Origin: Planctomycetia bacterium
GTDB lineage: Bacteria; Planctomycetota; Planctomycetia; Pirellulales; UBA1268
Direction of reading: 5' to 3'
Length of the DNA stretch: 16,320 nt
Assembly: GCA_010027105.1 (NCBI GenBank)
Contig: RGVT01000021.1
Span: 1 to 16,320, forward strand
Positions 6,525 to 13,471 of the stretch are shown here, in pieces (position 1 is the first letter of the stretch; each line of letters opens with the position of its first letter). The notes under the pieces were generated by a model that did not search any database, had not been told where the DNA came from, and worked only from the letters and a program-made list of their open reading frames with translations. The position numbers and the translations under genes are program-made.

Positions 6525-7953
6525 TCAGACGCGCCGCCGGCTCTTCGGCTCGGCCGGCATGGGGATCGGCTCGGTCGCGCTTGCCTCGCTGCTCGAGCGG
6601 GATGCGCACGCCGCCGCCTCAACGCCCGCGGCTGTGCGAGGCCTGCCGGGCCTCCCGCATCACGAGCCGAAGGCGAAGCGGGTCGTGATGCTCTGGCAGG
6701 GGGGCGGGCCGTCGCACGTCGATCTCTTCGACCACAAGCCGATCCTCGGGGAGCGGGTGGGGCAGGACATTCCCGACAGCGTGCGTGGGGCGACGCGTCT
6801 CTCCACGATGTCGAGCGGCTACGCCAAGTGGCCGGCGGTGCCGGCGATCAAGGGCTTCCGGAAATACGGCTCCTGCGGCCTCGAACTGAGCGAGATGCTC
6901 CCCCGCCTCGGCGGCCTCGCCGACGACCTGTGCCTTGTGCGGAGCATGAACACCGAGGCCGTGAACCACGCGCCGGGCGTGACCTTCTTTCTCACCGGCA
7001 CCCAGGTGCCCGGCCGGCCGAGCATGGGCGCGTGGCTGAGCTACGGCCTGGGCTGCGAGTCGGACGACCTGCCGGCCTTCGTGGTGATGACGTCGAGCGA
7101 CAGGCAGCGCAGTTGCGGCCAGCTGTTCTTCGACCACTACTGGGGCAGCGGCTTCCTGCCGAGCCGGTTCCAGGGGGTGAAGTTCCGCAACACCGGCGAC
7201 CCGGTCCCCTACCTCGCCAATCCCGCAGGTGTGAGCCGCGCCGCGCGGCGGGCGCTCCTCGACGACCTCGCGGCGATGAACGCCAAGCACCTCGCCGACT
7301 TCGGCGACCCCGAGATCGACACCCGGATCGCCCAGTACGAAATGGCCTTCCGCATGCAGGCGAGCGTGCCGGAACTCGTCGACTTCGCCGACGAGCCGGA
7401 GCACGTGCTCGACCGCTACGGGCCCGACGTGAGGACGAAGGGCAGCTTCGCCTACAACTGCCTGATCGCCCGCCGCCTGCTCGAACGCGGCACGCGGTTC
7501 GTGCAGCTGATGCACGCCGGCTGGGACCAGCACGGCAACCTCTTTACGCAGCTCGCGATCCAATGCGCCGACACCGACGCCCCGTCGGCCGCCCTGATCC
7601 AGGACCTCAAGGACCGCGGGCTTCTCGACGACACGCTCGTGCTCTGGGGAGGCGAGTTCGGCCGCACCCCCTTCGGCCAGGGCGACCCGAATAACCCCAA
7701 GGGCCGCGACCATTTCGGGAGGGCGTTCTCGTGGCTCCTGGCCGGCGCCGGCGTGAAGGCGGGCCACGTGCACGGCTCGACGGACGACTTCGGCTGGAAC
7801 ATCACGGCCGACCCGGTGCACGTGCACGACATGCAGGCCACGATCATGCACCTCGCGGGCGTCGACCACACGCGGCTCACCTACCGCTACCAGGGCCGCC
7901 AGTTCCGGCTCACCGACGTGCACGGCCATGTCGTGACGGGCATTCTGGCTTGA
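6478..7953 (+). CDS. DUF1501 family protein (alkaline phosphatase/sulfatase-like fold), Tat-exported
   Basis: This 491-residue protein belongs to DUF1501, placed in the alkaline-phosphatase/sulfatase superfamily. A twin-arginine signal (TRRRLFGSAGMG, Arg 19-21, then hydrophobic IGSVALASLL) predicts Tat export. The domain shows RVVMLWQGGGPSHVDLFD, a VNHAPGVTFFLTG segment, GWDQHGNLF, LVLWGGEFGRTP and GRDHFGRAFSWLLAGAG; the conserved Asp/His residues could be metal ligands. The C-terminus, HDMQATIMHLAGVDHTRLTY, is typical, so the gene is complete. It is expected to work with the DUF1549/DUF1553 protein upstream; no substrate is known. The first 16 residues are unusual: MSDTR is encoded by the palindrome loop and KLPKFGDWHLF by its right arm. 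The conserved part begins only at the Tat motif. Confidence 0.92.
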   Translation: MSDTRKLPKFGDWHLFQTRRRLFGSAGMGIGSVALASLLERDAHAAASTPAAVRGLPGLPHHEPKAKRVVMLWQGGGPSHVDLFDHKPILGERVGQDIPDSVRGATRLSTMSSGYAKWPAVPAIKGFRKYGSCGLELSEMLPRLGGLADDLCLVRSMNTEAVNHAPGVTFFLTGTQVPGRPSMGAWLSYGLGCESDDLPAFVVMTSSDRQRSCGQLFFDHYWGSGFLPSRFQGVKFRNTGDPVPYLANPAGVSRAARRALLDDLAAMNAKHLADFGDPEIDTRIAQYEMAFRMQASVPELVDFADEPEHVLDRYGPDVRTKGSFAYNCLIARRLLERGTRFVQLMHAGWDQHGNLFTQLAIQCADTDAPSAALIQDLKDRGLLDDTLVLWGGEFGRTPFGQGDPNNPKGRDHFGRAFSWLLAGAGVKAGHVHGSTDDFGWNITADPVHVHDMQATIMHLAGVDHTRLTYRYQGRQFRLTDVHGHVVTGILA

Positions 7954-8201
7954 GAAAAAGGGCGGCCTGGGCCCGCGCCGCACGGCTTTGCGTCGAACTG
8001 GCAATCCGGGCGGGGTTGGACGGCGGCGGAAAGTCGTCACGTCGTAGGGGTCGTGCCGGTTTCGGCACCGGAAAACTGCGGAAATACACGCAGAAATTCA
8101 TTGAACCGGGGCCAGGGCTGGGTATCGTCGGCTCTTGGAAGTGAACGTCGTCGGCTTGGGCCGGTGGCGTTTCCCCCGACACCCCAGTGGAATCGCACGG
8201 C
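7954..8201. other. Intergenic region with two small hairpins and a possible promoter
   Basis: This gap of 248 bases holds two perfect short stem-loops in a row. GTGCCG/CGGCAC (8053-8058 and 8063-8068) has a 4-base loop; CTGCG/CGCAG (8076-8080 and 8089-8093) has an 8-base loop. Neither is followed by a T-run, so they are not classic intrinsic terminators. TTGAAC (8101-8106) and TATCGT (8123-8128), 16 bases apart, could be a promoter for the next gene. No credible small ORF was recognised here. Confidence 0.4.
8101..8128 (+). promoter_or_regulatory. Possible sigma-70-type promoter for the hypothetical gene
   Basis: TTGAAC (8101-8106) matches the -35 consensus in four of six bases (TTGACA). TATCGT (8123-8128) is a moderate -10. 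The spacing is 16. Transcription would begin near 8135, about 67 bases before ATG 8202. Confidence 0.3.
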
Positions 8202-8774
8202 ATGGACCTCGCCCATCATCCGGATCCCGAAGAAGTCGACTGCCTGCTCCGCAACGCCGAATTGCGCGACGCCATCGAGCCCTACCTCGACGAGGCCGTG
8301 TTCGAGATCGACTTCCGGCTCCTGCCCACGCACGTCGAAAACCGGTTTCTCGAGTCGATGCTCGCCTGGGAGCAGGCGCCGCTCGTGCCGATCGCCCGCT
8401 GGTTCGACCCGCCGCTGGCGATGCAACCGGCCTGCACGCTCGACGACGAGCAGGTGCACGGGCGGCTCTGGGAGGTGATCGAGCGGCTGTATGGGAAGCG
8501 GGTCGTGCTCGACCACACCGACCACCTCTCCGACCGCGAACTCTACGGTCTCGTCCGCCGCGACATCCTGCCTGCGGCGGTGAAGCGGGTCGACCTGCCC
8601 GACAACTACTTCCACTGGGACTGCAGCGCCGGCGACGCCGAGGATCTCTCCGTGTGGCTGACGTACTACGCCAGCGAACAGGAGCGGGAGCAGTGGCGGC
8701 TGGAGGAGGGCCGCGACCCGCCGCCTCGCAGGGTGCCCGCCCATCCGCGGACGCTCCCCACCGCCCCGGTCTGA
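8202..8774 (+). CDS. Conserved hypothetical protein of planctomycete type
   Basis: This is a 190-residue acidic, soluble-looking protein with no signal peptide or membrane segment. I recognise no named domain. The body has NAELRDAIEPYLDEAVF, a VENRFLESMLAWEQAPLVPI segment followed by RWFDPP, then RLYGKRVVLDHTDHLSDR and ELYGLVRRDILP. Histidines and acidic residues cluster in the DHTDHLSDRELY part. The ending, DLPDNYFHWDCSAGDAEDLS then WLTYYASEQEREQW, is rich in aromatic residues. From memory, similar proteins occur in Pirellulales genomes without a known role. ATG 8202 is preferred; GTG 8187 would add five residues, and neither has a good Shine-Dalgarno. The compact layout and coding bias support a real gene. 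It stands alone between the DUF1501 and DUF1559 genes. Confidence 0.75.
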   Translation: MDLAHHPDPEEVDCLLRNAELRDAIEPYLDEAVFEIDFRLLPTHVENRFLESMLAWEQAPLVPIARWFDPPLAMQPACTLDDEQVHGRLWEVIERLYGKRVVLDHTDHLSDRELYGLVRRDILPAAVKRVDLPDNYFHWDCSAGDAEDLSVWLTYYASEQEREQWRLEEGRDPPPRRVPAHPRTLPTAPV

Positions 8775-8906
8775 ACCCCACGCTCGGTGATGCTTTCACC
8801 GCGCGGGGAAAATTTCACCGCCGGTTCAGCCGGTGCCGATTCGACGAGCCTCGTCGCGTTGGGAAAAACCGGCTCGTTCCGCTGCCTCGGATTCGTGCGT
8901 GCCTTC

Positions 8907-8944
8907 GGCATGACGATTGCACTGCGGGACGCGAGCGTCATGCC
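8907..8944. repeat. 9-bp perfect inverted repeat upstream of the DUF1559 gene
   Basis: GGCATGACG (8907-8915) and CGTCATGCC (8936-8944) are exact reverse complements around a 20-base spacer. It ends 25 bases before the preferred start ATG 8970. It could be an operator or an mRNA hairpin near the ribosome site. If the gene starts at an upstream ATG (8910 or 8940, both in frame), it would lie in or at the coding region. Confidence 0.5.
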
Positions 8945-8969
8945 CCGCTCGGCAGCCGCCGGAAATGCC

Positions 8970-10139
8970 ATGCCCTCAGAACACCCCCCGGTGAATCTTC
9001 GCAGCCTGGTCGCGGGCTTCTCGAAGAGTGGCTTCACGCTGGTAGAGCTTCTGGTCGTGATCGCGATCATCGGCGTGCTGGTCGGGCTGCTGCTCCCGGC
9101 CGTGCAGAGCGCCCGCGAGTCGGCCCGGCGGTCATCGTGTTCGAACAATCTGCGGCAGCTCCCGCTGGCCTTCCATAACTACGAGTCGGCCCGGAAATCC
9201 CTCCCGCCACTCATGCGTCGCTATGGCGATGACACAAAAACGCCCTCGGTGGCCGGCTGCGAGCCGACTATGGCCTTTCGGAGCTGGGCGCCGGACGTCC
9301 TGGCATTTCTCGAAGAGACAGCAGTCATGGCCGGGTATGACCTGTCGAAAAATTGGTGGATGAACGACGACACTCTGGCCACACCCACCACAGGCGGTGT
9401 GGCTGGGGTGCTCGACAGCCCGGTGACGGGCAATCGTTCGCTGGTGCGGACGCAGTTTCCGGTGATGCAGTGTCCTTCCGCGTATCCCGGCAACCGCATT
9501 CAGGACAAGATCGAGTCTGCCGCGAATAAACCGCGAAAGACGGGCGCCTGCAGCGACTATTTTCTCGTCGCGGGAACCGGGACCAATTTCAACAATCTGG
9601 CGAATTTGACGGCCTCCACCGGTACGGTGACGCCCGGGCCCGGGCCGACGGAGCAGTGGAGCGGCTGCACGAGTTCTCTGGTTTCCGGATCGGTCTCCCG
9701 GCCTCGCAGCACGCTGGCGAAGATCACCGATGGCACTTCGAAAACGATCCTGCTCGCGGAATGTGCGGGCCGCGAGGACGTGTGGCGCGCCGGGGCCCGG
9801 ACGCCCGCCAACGCCGACAACAATTCGGGCAATGCCTCGTGCGCTCGGGCACAAGGAGGCTCGTGGGCGACAAACGACAACCCTCATGGGTTCGGCGAAA
9901 AGAAAGACGCATGGTGTCCGGCCAGCACCGGGAGCACTCTCGCTGGTGCCATTCCGACCACACTGTTCAGGGTCAACGGATCGAACGAGTCGGGCTGGCT
10001 CATCTACGCGTTCCATCCCGGCGGGGCGCACATCGCCATGGCGGATGGTGCGGTGCAGTTCGTGTCGGAGTCCACCGACGTGCGGATCCTCGGTGAACTC
10101 GCGACCCGGGCCGGGGGCGAAGCGTCCTCGTTGCCGTGA
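8970..10139 (+). CDS. DUF1559 domain protein with type II secretion/type IV pilin-like N-terminus
   Basis: From ATG 8970 this is a 389-residue protein. The 21-residue leader ends KSG, followed by FTLVELLVVIAIIGVLVGLL, the prepilin methylation/helix motif: cleavage is expected between G21 and F22, with the conserved Glu at +5. The DUF1559 body starts LLPAVQSARESARRSSCSNN and ends HPGGAHIAMADGAVQF, the H-X9-DG ending. Such proteins are abundant in planctomycetes and are thought to be pseudopilin-like surface or secretion proteins; the role of this one is unknown. The frame stays open upstream with ATGs at 8940, 8910 and 8787, but a short leader suits prepilin peptidase best. Base composition is lower in GC than neighbours (about 50-58% in sampled 60-base stretches, near 70% in hemE), suggesting different origin or relaxed codon use. 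Confidence 0.9.
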   Translation: MPSEHPPVNLRSLVAGFSKSGFTLVELLVVIAIIGVLVGLLLPAVQSARESARRSSCSNNLRQLPLAFHNYESARKSLPPLMRRYGDDTKTPSVAGCEPTMAFRSWAPDVLAFLEETAVMAGYDLSKNWWMNDDTLATPTTGGVAGVLDSPVTGNRSLVRTQFPVMQCPSAYPGNRIQDKIESAANKPRKTGACSDYFLVAGTGTNFNNLANLTASTGTVTPGPGPTEQWSGCTSSLVSGSVSRPRSTLAKITDGTSKTILLAECAGREDVWRAGARTPANADNNSGNASCARAQGGSWATNDNPHGFGEKKDAWCPASTGSTLAGAIPTTLFRVNGSNESGWLIYAFHPGGAHIAMADGAVQFVSESTDVRILGELATRAGGEASSLP

Positions 10140-10180
10140 CGGTGGGATTCGCTCCCTCGCACATCGTCCACGCCGGCCCC

Positions 10181-10186
10181 TATACT
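10181..10186 (+). promoter_or_regulatory. Candidate -10 box (TATACT) for the repeat-protein gene
   Basis: TATACT followed by TCCCGCCG lies 24 bases before ATG 10205 and upstream of its Shine-Dalgarno. The -35 area shows no clear TTGACA. The similar TATACT-CTCGCCG before hemE (13581) supports a shared promoter type. Confidence 0.5.
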
Positions 10187-10193
10187 TCCCGCC

Positions 10194-10198
10194 GGAGG
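10194..10198 (+). promoter_or_regulatory. Shine-Dalgarno GGAGG deciding the start of the repeat-protein gene
   Basis: GGAGG is 6 bases before ATG 10205. It supports this start over the in-frame GTG at 10136-10138, which overlaps the stop of the DUF1559 gene and would add 23 residues ahead of the signal peptide. Confidence 0.75.
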
Positions 10199-10204
10199 TG
10201 CCCC

Positions 10205-11314
10205 ATGACCATCGTGCTGCGTTCGATTGTCGCCATCTGCGTCGCGTGCGCCCTCGTCTGCCTGGCGCCGGCCGCCCCCGCCGCCGACCCCGCCGCCATC
10301 AAGGCGGCGATCGAACGCGGGTCGAAATACCTGATCGAGCAGGGGCAGGCCGCCGACGGCAGTTTCTCGTCGCAGGTGGGGCCCGCGGTGACGGCGCTCG
10401 CCGTGACCGCGCTCGTTCAGAGCGGCACGCCGGCCGACGACCCGGCCGTGAAGAAAGGGCTCGAGTATCTCCTCAAGTTCAGGAACGCCGACGGCGGGAT
10501 CCACACGCCCGACTCGAAGGTGGCCAACTACGAGACCGCGATCGCGATCATGGCGCTGGCCGCCTGCAACTACGGCGGCCGTTACGCGAAGGAACTGCAG
10601 GAGGCCGAGGCCTTCGTGAAGGGGCTGCAGTGGGACGACGCCGAGGGGAAGAACAGCGACGACCCCGCCTACGGCGGCGCGGGCTACGGCAGCAAGGGGC
10701 GCCCCGATCTCTCGAACACGGCGTTCATGATCGAGGCCCTGCGGAGCGTGGGCACGAGCCAGAACGATCCGGCGATCCAGCGGGCGCTGGCCTTCGTCTC
10801 GCGCACGCAAAACCTCGAAGGGCCGCACAACACGCTGCCGCATCCCGCCAAGAATCCCGACGGCGGCTTCTACTACACGCCGGCCAACGGCGGCGAGAGC
10901 CAGGCGGGCACGCTCCCCAACGGCGGCCTCCGGAGCTACGGCTCGATGACCTACGCGGGGCTCAAGAGCATGATCTTCGCAGGCGTCTCGAAGACCGACC
11001 CGCGCGTGAAGGCCGCCACGGCCTGGCTGCGGAAGCACTACACGTTCGCCGAAAACCCCGGCCTCGCCGACGCCGGACTCTATTACTACTTCCACACCGC
11101 CGCCAAGGCGCTCGAGGCCCTCGACGACGACCGCTTTGCGGACGAGGCCGGCACGGAGCACGATTGGCGCGGCGAACTCTCCGACGTGATCCTCGCCCGG
11201 CAGCAGCCCGACGGCTCGTGGGTCAACGGCAACAAGCGTTGGATGGAGGGCGATCCGAACCTCGTCACCGCCTACGCCCTGCTCGCGCTGTCGTATTGCG
11301 CGGCTACTCCTTGA
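10205..11314 (+). CDS. Secreted prenyltransferase/squalene-oxidase repeat protein (alpha-toroid fold)
   Basis: This 369-residue protein starts with a clear Sec signal peptide (MTIVLRSIVAICVACALVC, hydrophobic, then APAAPAAD), so it acts outside the cytoplasm. The body is made of helical repeats of the squalene-cyclase/prenyltransferase type, each marked by DGS/DGG turns: AADGSFSSQVGPAVTALAV, RNADGGIH, PDGGFYYTP and QQPDGSWVNG. Also typical are DPAYGGAGYG and RPDLSNTAFMIEALRSVG. The DxDD catalytic motif of class II terpene cyclases is not seen. With the signal peptide, this argues against a true terpene cyclase and for a binding or other role. Its own -10 box and GGAGG site make it an independent unit. 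The last 11 bp overlap the end of hemA on the other strand. Confidence 0.85.
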   Translation: MTIVLRSIVAICVACALVCLAPAAPAADPAAIKAAIERGSKYLIEQGQAADGSFSSQVGPAVTALAVTALVQSGTPADDPAVKKGLEYLLKFRNADGGIHTPDSKVANYETAIAIMALAACNYGGRYAKELQEAEAFVKGLQWDDAEGKNSDDPAYGGAGYGSKGRPDLSNTAFMIEALRSVGTSQNDPAIQRALAFVSRTQNLEGPHNTLPHPAKNPDGGFYYTPANGGESQAGTLPNGGLRSYGSMTYAGLKSMIFAGVSKTDPRVKAATAWLRKHYTFAENPGLADAGLYYYFHTAAKALEALDDDRFADEAGTEHDWRGELSDVILARQQPDGSWVNGNKRWMEGDPNLVTAYALLALSYCAATP

Positions 11315-12578
11315 GGTCGAAGAGCCGCTTGAGGGCGTCGAGGAGGCCGTGGGGCGGCCCCGCACGGCTCTCGTTGCGGAGCGATTCCAGCGGCGGGTGC
11401 AGCATCTTCGCGGCATACCGCTCGAACGCCTGGCGGATCTCGGCCCGGGCCGCCTCGTCGAGCGAGGGAAGGTGGCGGAAGAGCCGCTCGAGCTCCGCGT
11501 CGCCCGTCTCCGACCAGCCGGCCCGCAGCCGTTCGATCACCGGCGCCGTGGAGCGGTGGTGGAGGTCGCCCATGAAGCGGCGGGCCTCCTCCTCGACGAT
11601 CGCGAGAGCCGCGGGCATCTCCCGCTGCCGGCTCTTCCGGTTGGCCTCGCAGGCCGCGCCCAGATCGTCGATCGAATAGAGCCACACGCCCGGCCGCGTG
11701 CCGATCGCGGGATCGAAGTCGCGCGGCACCGCCAGATCGAGGACGACCAGCGGCCGCCCCGCCCGGCCCGCCTCGGCCCGGGCGAACAGCTCGGCCGTGA
11801 CGACGGGCTCGCTCGCGCCGGTCGTGCTCACGACGAGGTCGGCCGCGGCGAGCTCGGCGATGAGATCGGCGAACCGTCCCGGCCGGGCGTCGAGCCGGGC
11901 CGCGAGCCGGTCGGCCCGCTCGGCCGTGCGGTTGACCACGACCACGTCGCGGGCCCCGGCCTCGCGCAGGTAGCGGAGCGTCTCGTGGGCCATCTTGCCG
12001 GCGCCCACGAGCAGCACCCGTTTGTCGTCGAACCGCTCGAAGACGCCGCGGGCGAAGTCGGCGACGGCGACGCTCGGGATCGAGAGCCGCTCGCGGCCGA
12101 GCGCCGTCTCGCTCGCCACGCGCTTCGCCGTGCGCAGCGCCGCCTGGAACAGGCCGCCGGTGAGCGGGCCGGAGGTGTCGGAACGCTGCGCCAGCGCCCA
12201 GGCCTGCTTCACCTGGGCGAGAATCTGCGGCTCGCCGAGCACCATGCTGTCGAGCCCCGAGGCCACGCTGAAGAGATGCCGCACGACCGCCTCGTCGCTC
12301 TCGCGGGCGAGCAACGGGGCGAGCAGTGCGGCCTCGATTCCCCGGCACTCGGCCAGAAACGAGACGAGCTGCTCCGCGGGGGGCGGCACGGTCTCCCGCT
12401 CCCCGGCCGCGTAGAGCTCGACGCGGTTGCAGGTCGACAACAGCACCAATTCCCGGCCGGGAAACCGGTCGCGAAACCGGGCGAGCGCCTCGGCCGCCTG
12501 CTCGGCGGAGAACGCCAGCCGCTCGCGGAGGGCCAGCGGGACGGTGCGGTGCGTGCCGCCCACGAAGGCGAGCGTCAT
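11304..12578 (-). CDS. hemA: Glutamyl-tRNA reductase
   Basis: This 424-residue enzyme reduces glutamyl-tRNA(Glu) with NADPH to glutamate-1-semialdehyde, the first committed step of C5-pathway haem synthesis, in the cytoplasm. The catalytic domain has VGGTHRTVPLALRERL and LLSTCNRVELY, with the nucleophile at C50. GLDSMVLGEPQILAQVKQAW spans about 108-127. The NADPH domain has VLLVGAGKMAHETLRYL from about 188 and VVNRT. LAVPRDFDPAIG and WLYSIDDL follow. The C-terminal dimerisation helix region ends at LFDLKE. Length is normal. The start is fixed by the strong Shine-Dalgarno and the ATGA overlap with the upstream HemX-like gene, which implies translational coupling. The frame is open further upstream but there runs through the HemX-like gene in the wrong frame. 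Confidence 0.96.
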   Translation of the reverse strand: MTLAFVGGTHRTVPLALRERLAFSAEQAAEALARFRDRFPGRELVLLSTCNRVELYAAGERETVPPPAEQLVSFLAECRGIEAALLAPLLARESDEAVVRHLFSVASGLDSMVLGEPQILAQVKQAWALAQRSDTSGPLTGGLFQAALRTAKRVASETALGRERLSIPSVAVADFARGVFERFDDKRVLLVGAGKMAHETLRYLREAGARDVVVVNRTAERADRLAARLDARPGRFADLIAELAAADLVVSTTGASEPVVTAELFARAEAGRAGRPLVVLDLAVPRDFDPAIGTRPGVWLYSIDDLGAACEANRKSRQREMPAALAIVEEEARRFMGDLHHRSTAPVIERLRAGWSETGDAELERLFRHLPSLDEAARAEIRQAFERYAAKMLHPPLESLRNESRAGPPHGLLDALKRLFDLKE

Positions 12579-13456
12579 GGTGCGGCCTCCCGGGCGGTGG
12601 CCGCGTGGGTCGGGGGCACGCCGTGCCGGGTGGTGCCGAGGATGCCCCAGAGCATCGAGGCGGCGAGCAGGCCGAGGCTCACGAGCGAGAGCCACGCCCC
12701 CACCCGCGCCGCCTGGGGCCGCCGGGCGAGCGCCCGCCCGATGGCGGCAGCCACCACCAGCCACGCCACCACGAGCGCCATGCGCAGCACCACGGGGTCG
12801 TTCCAGGGGACCGTTTCGAGGAGGCCGCTCCGCCGGTTGACGGCGTTGAGGACGAGGCCCGAGACGAAGCCCGCGGCGCCGGTCCAGGCGGCGATCGAGG
12901 CGGCCCGCCCGGAGACGTCCGCCAGCCGTTCGAGGCTCGGCAGCCGCAGCCCCTGCGCGGGGGAGCGCTTGCGGGCCAGCCGCATCGCCTGGATGAGCCA
13001 CATCAGCCCCGCCACCGCGCCGCCGGCCACGGCCACGCTCGCGGCGAGGTTGAACGACCCGTGGATCGCCCCCCAGACCTGCGTGGCCGGGCTCTGGGGA
13101 AACGGCGCGCGGCTGGAGAGCTCGGCCGCGCCCACGAGGCCGAGCACCACCGGCAGCACGAACAGGCCGACCTGCGTGCGCGGATTGGCCGCGAGCAGCC
13201 ACAGGTAGCCGCCCGCGAGCAGCCAGGCCGCGAGGAGATACCAGTCGAACGCGCTCGAGAGCGGCACCGCCGGCTCGGTGGCGGCCCGCCACCCGAGGAA
13301 CAGGGTGTGGGCGAGGAATCCCGCGGCCGCGAAGCCCACGAGCACCGCGCCCCGCAGCCCCGAGCGGAAGAGCGGCCGCGACGCCTCGCACACGAGCGCC
13401 ACGAGGTAGCTCGCCGCGAAGCAGACGACGGAGATGCCGGAGATGAACGTGGTCAT
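12575..13456 (-). CDS. HemX/CcsA-like cytochrome c assembly-type membrane protein
   Basis: This 293-residue integral membrane protein has about eight hydrophobic segments, starting FISGISVVCFAASYLVALVC and ending WLSLVSLGLLAASMLWGILG. It matches the CcsA/CcmC/HemX superfamily, in which members handle haem at the membrane, or in the HemX branch affect HemA abundance. The tryptophan-rich WGxxWxWD haem-handling motif of CcsA is not seen; the nearest segment reads VWGAIHGSFNLAAS. Histidines at HTLFLGW and IHGSF could ligate haem. Its position, overlapping hemA by four bases (ATGA), favours the HemX branch, but CcsA function cannot be excluded. Start ATG 13456 has no clear Shine-Dalgarno. It is the first gene of the hemX-hemA pair and is divergent from hemE. 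Confidence 0.8.
   Translation of the reverse strand: MTTFISGISVVCFAASYLVALVCEASRPLFRSGLRGAVLVGFAAAGFLAHTLFLGWRAATEPAVPLSSAFDWYLLAAWLLAGGYLWLLAANPRTQVGLFVLPVVLGLVGAAELSSRAPFPQSPATQVWGAIHGSFNLAASVAVAGGAVAGLMWLIQAMRLARKRSPAQGLRLPSLERLADVSGRAASIAAWTGAAGFVSGLVLNAVNRRSGLLETVPWNDPVVLRMALVVAWLVVAAAIGRALARRPQAARVGAWLSLVSLGLLAASMLWGILGTTRHGVPPTHAATAREAAP
12586..12591 (-). promoter_or_regulatory. Shine-Dalgarno (GGGAGG) for hemA
   Basis: On the minus strand GGGAGG is 7 bases before the hemA ATG at 12578. It lies within the last codons of the HemX-like gene and fixes the hemA start. Confidence 0.75.
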
Positions 13457-13471
13457 CCGAATCAGGATCGG

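Noticed and set aside
6452..6688. Small plus-strand ORF crossing the palindrome
   Set aside because: It overlaps the DUF1501 start in another frame, has no ribosome site, and its product is Arg/Ser-rich after the palindrome.
11349..13208. Open plus-strand frame of 619 codons opposite hemA and the HemX-like gene
   Set aside because: The two minus-strand genes carry complete signatures; the antisense product is low-complexity.
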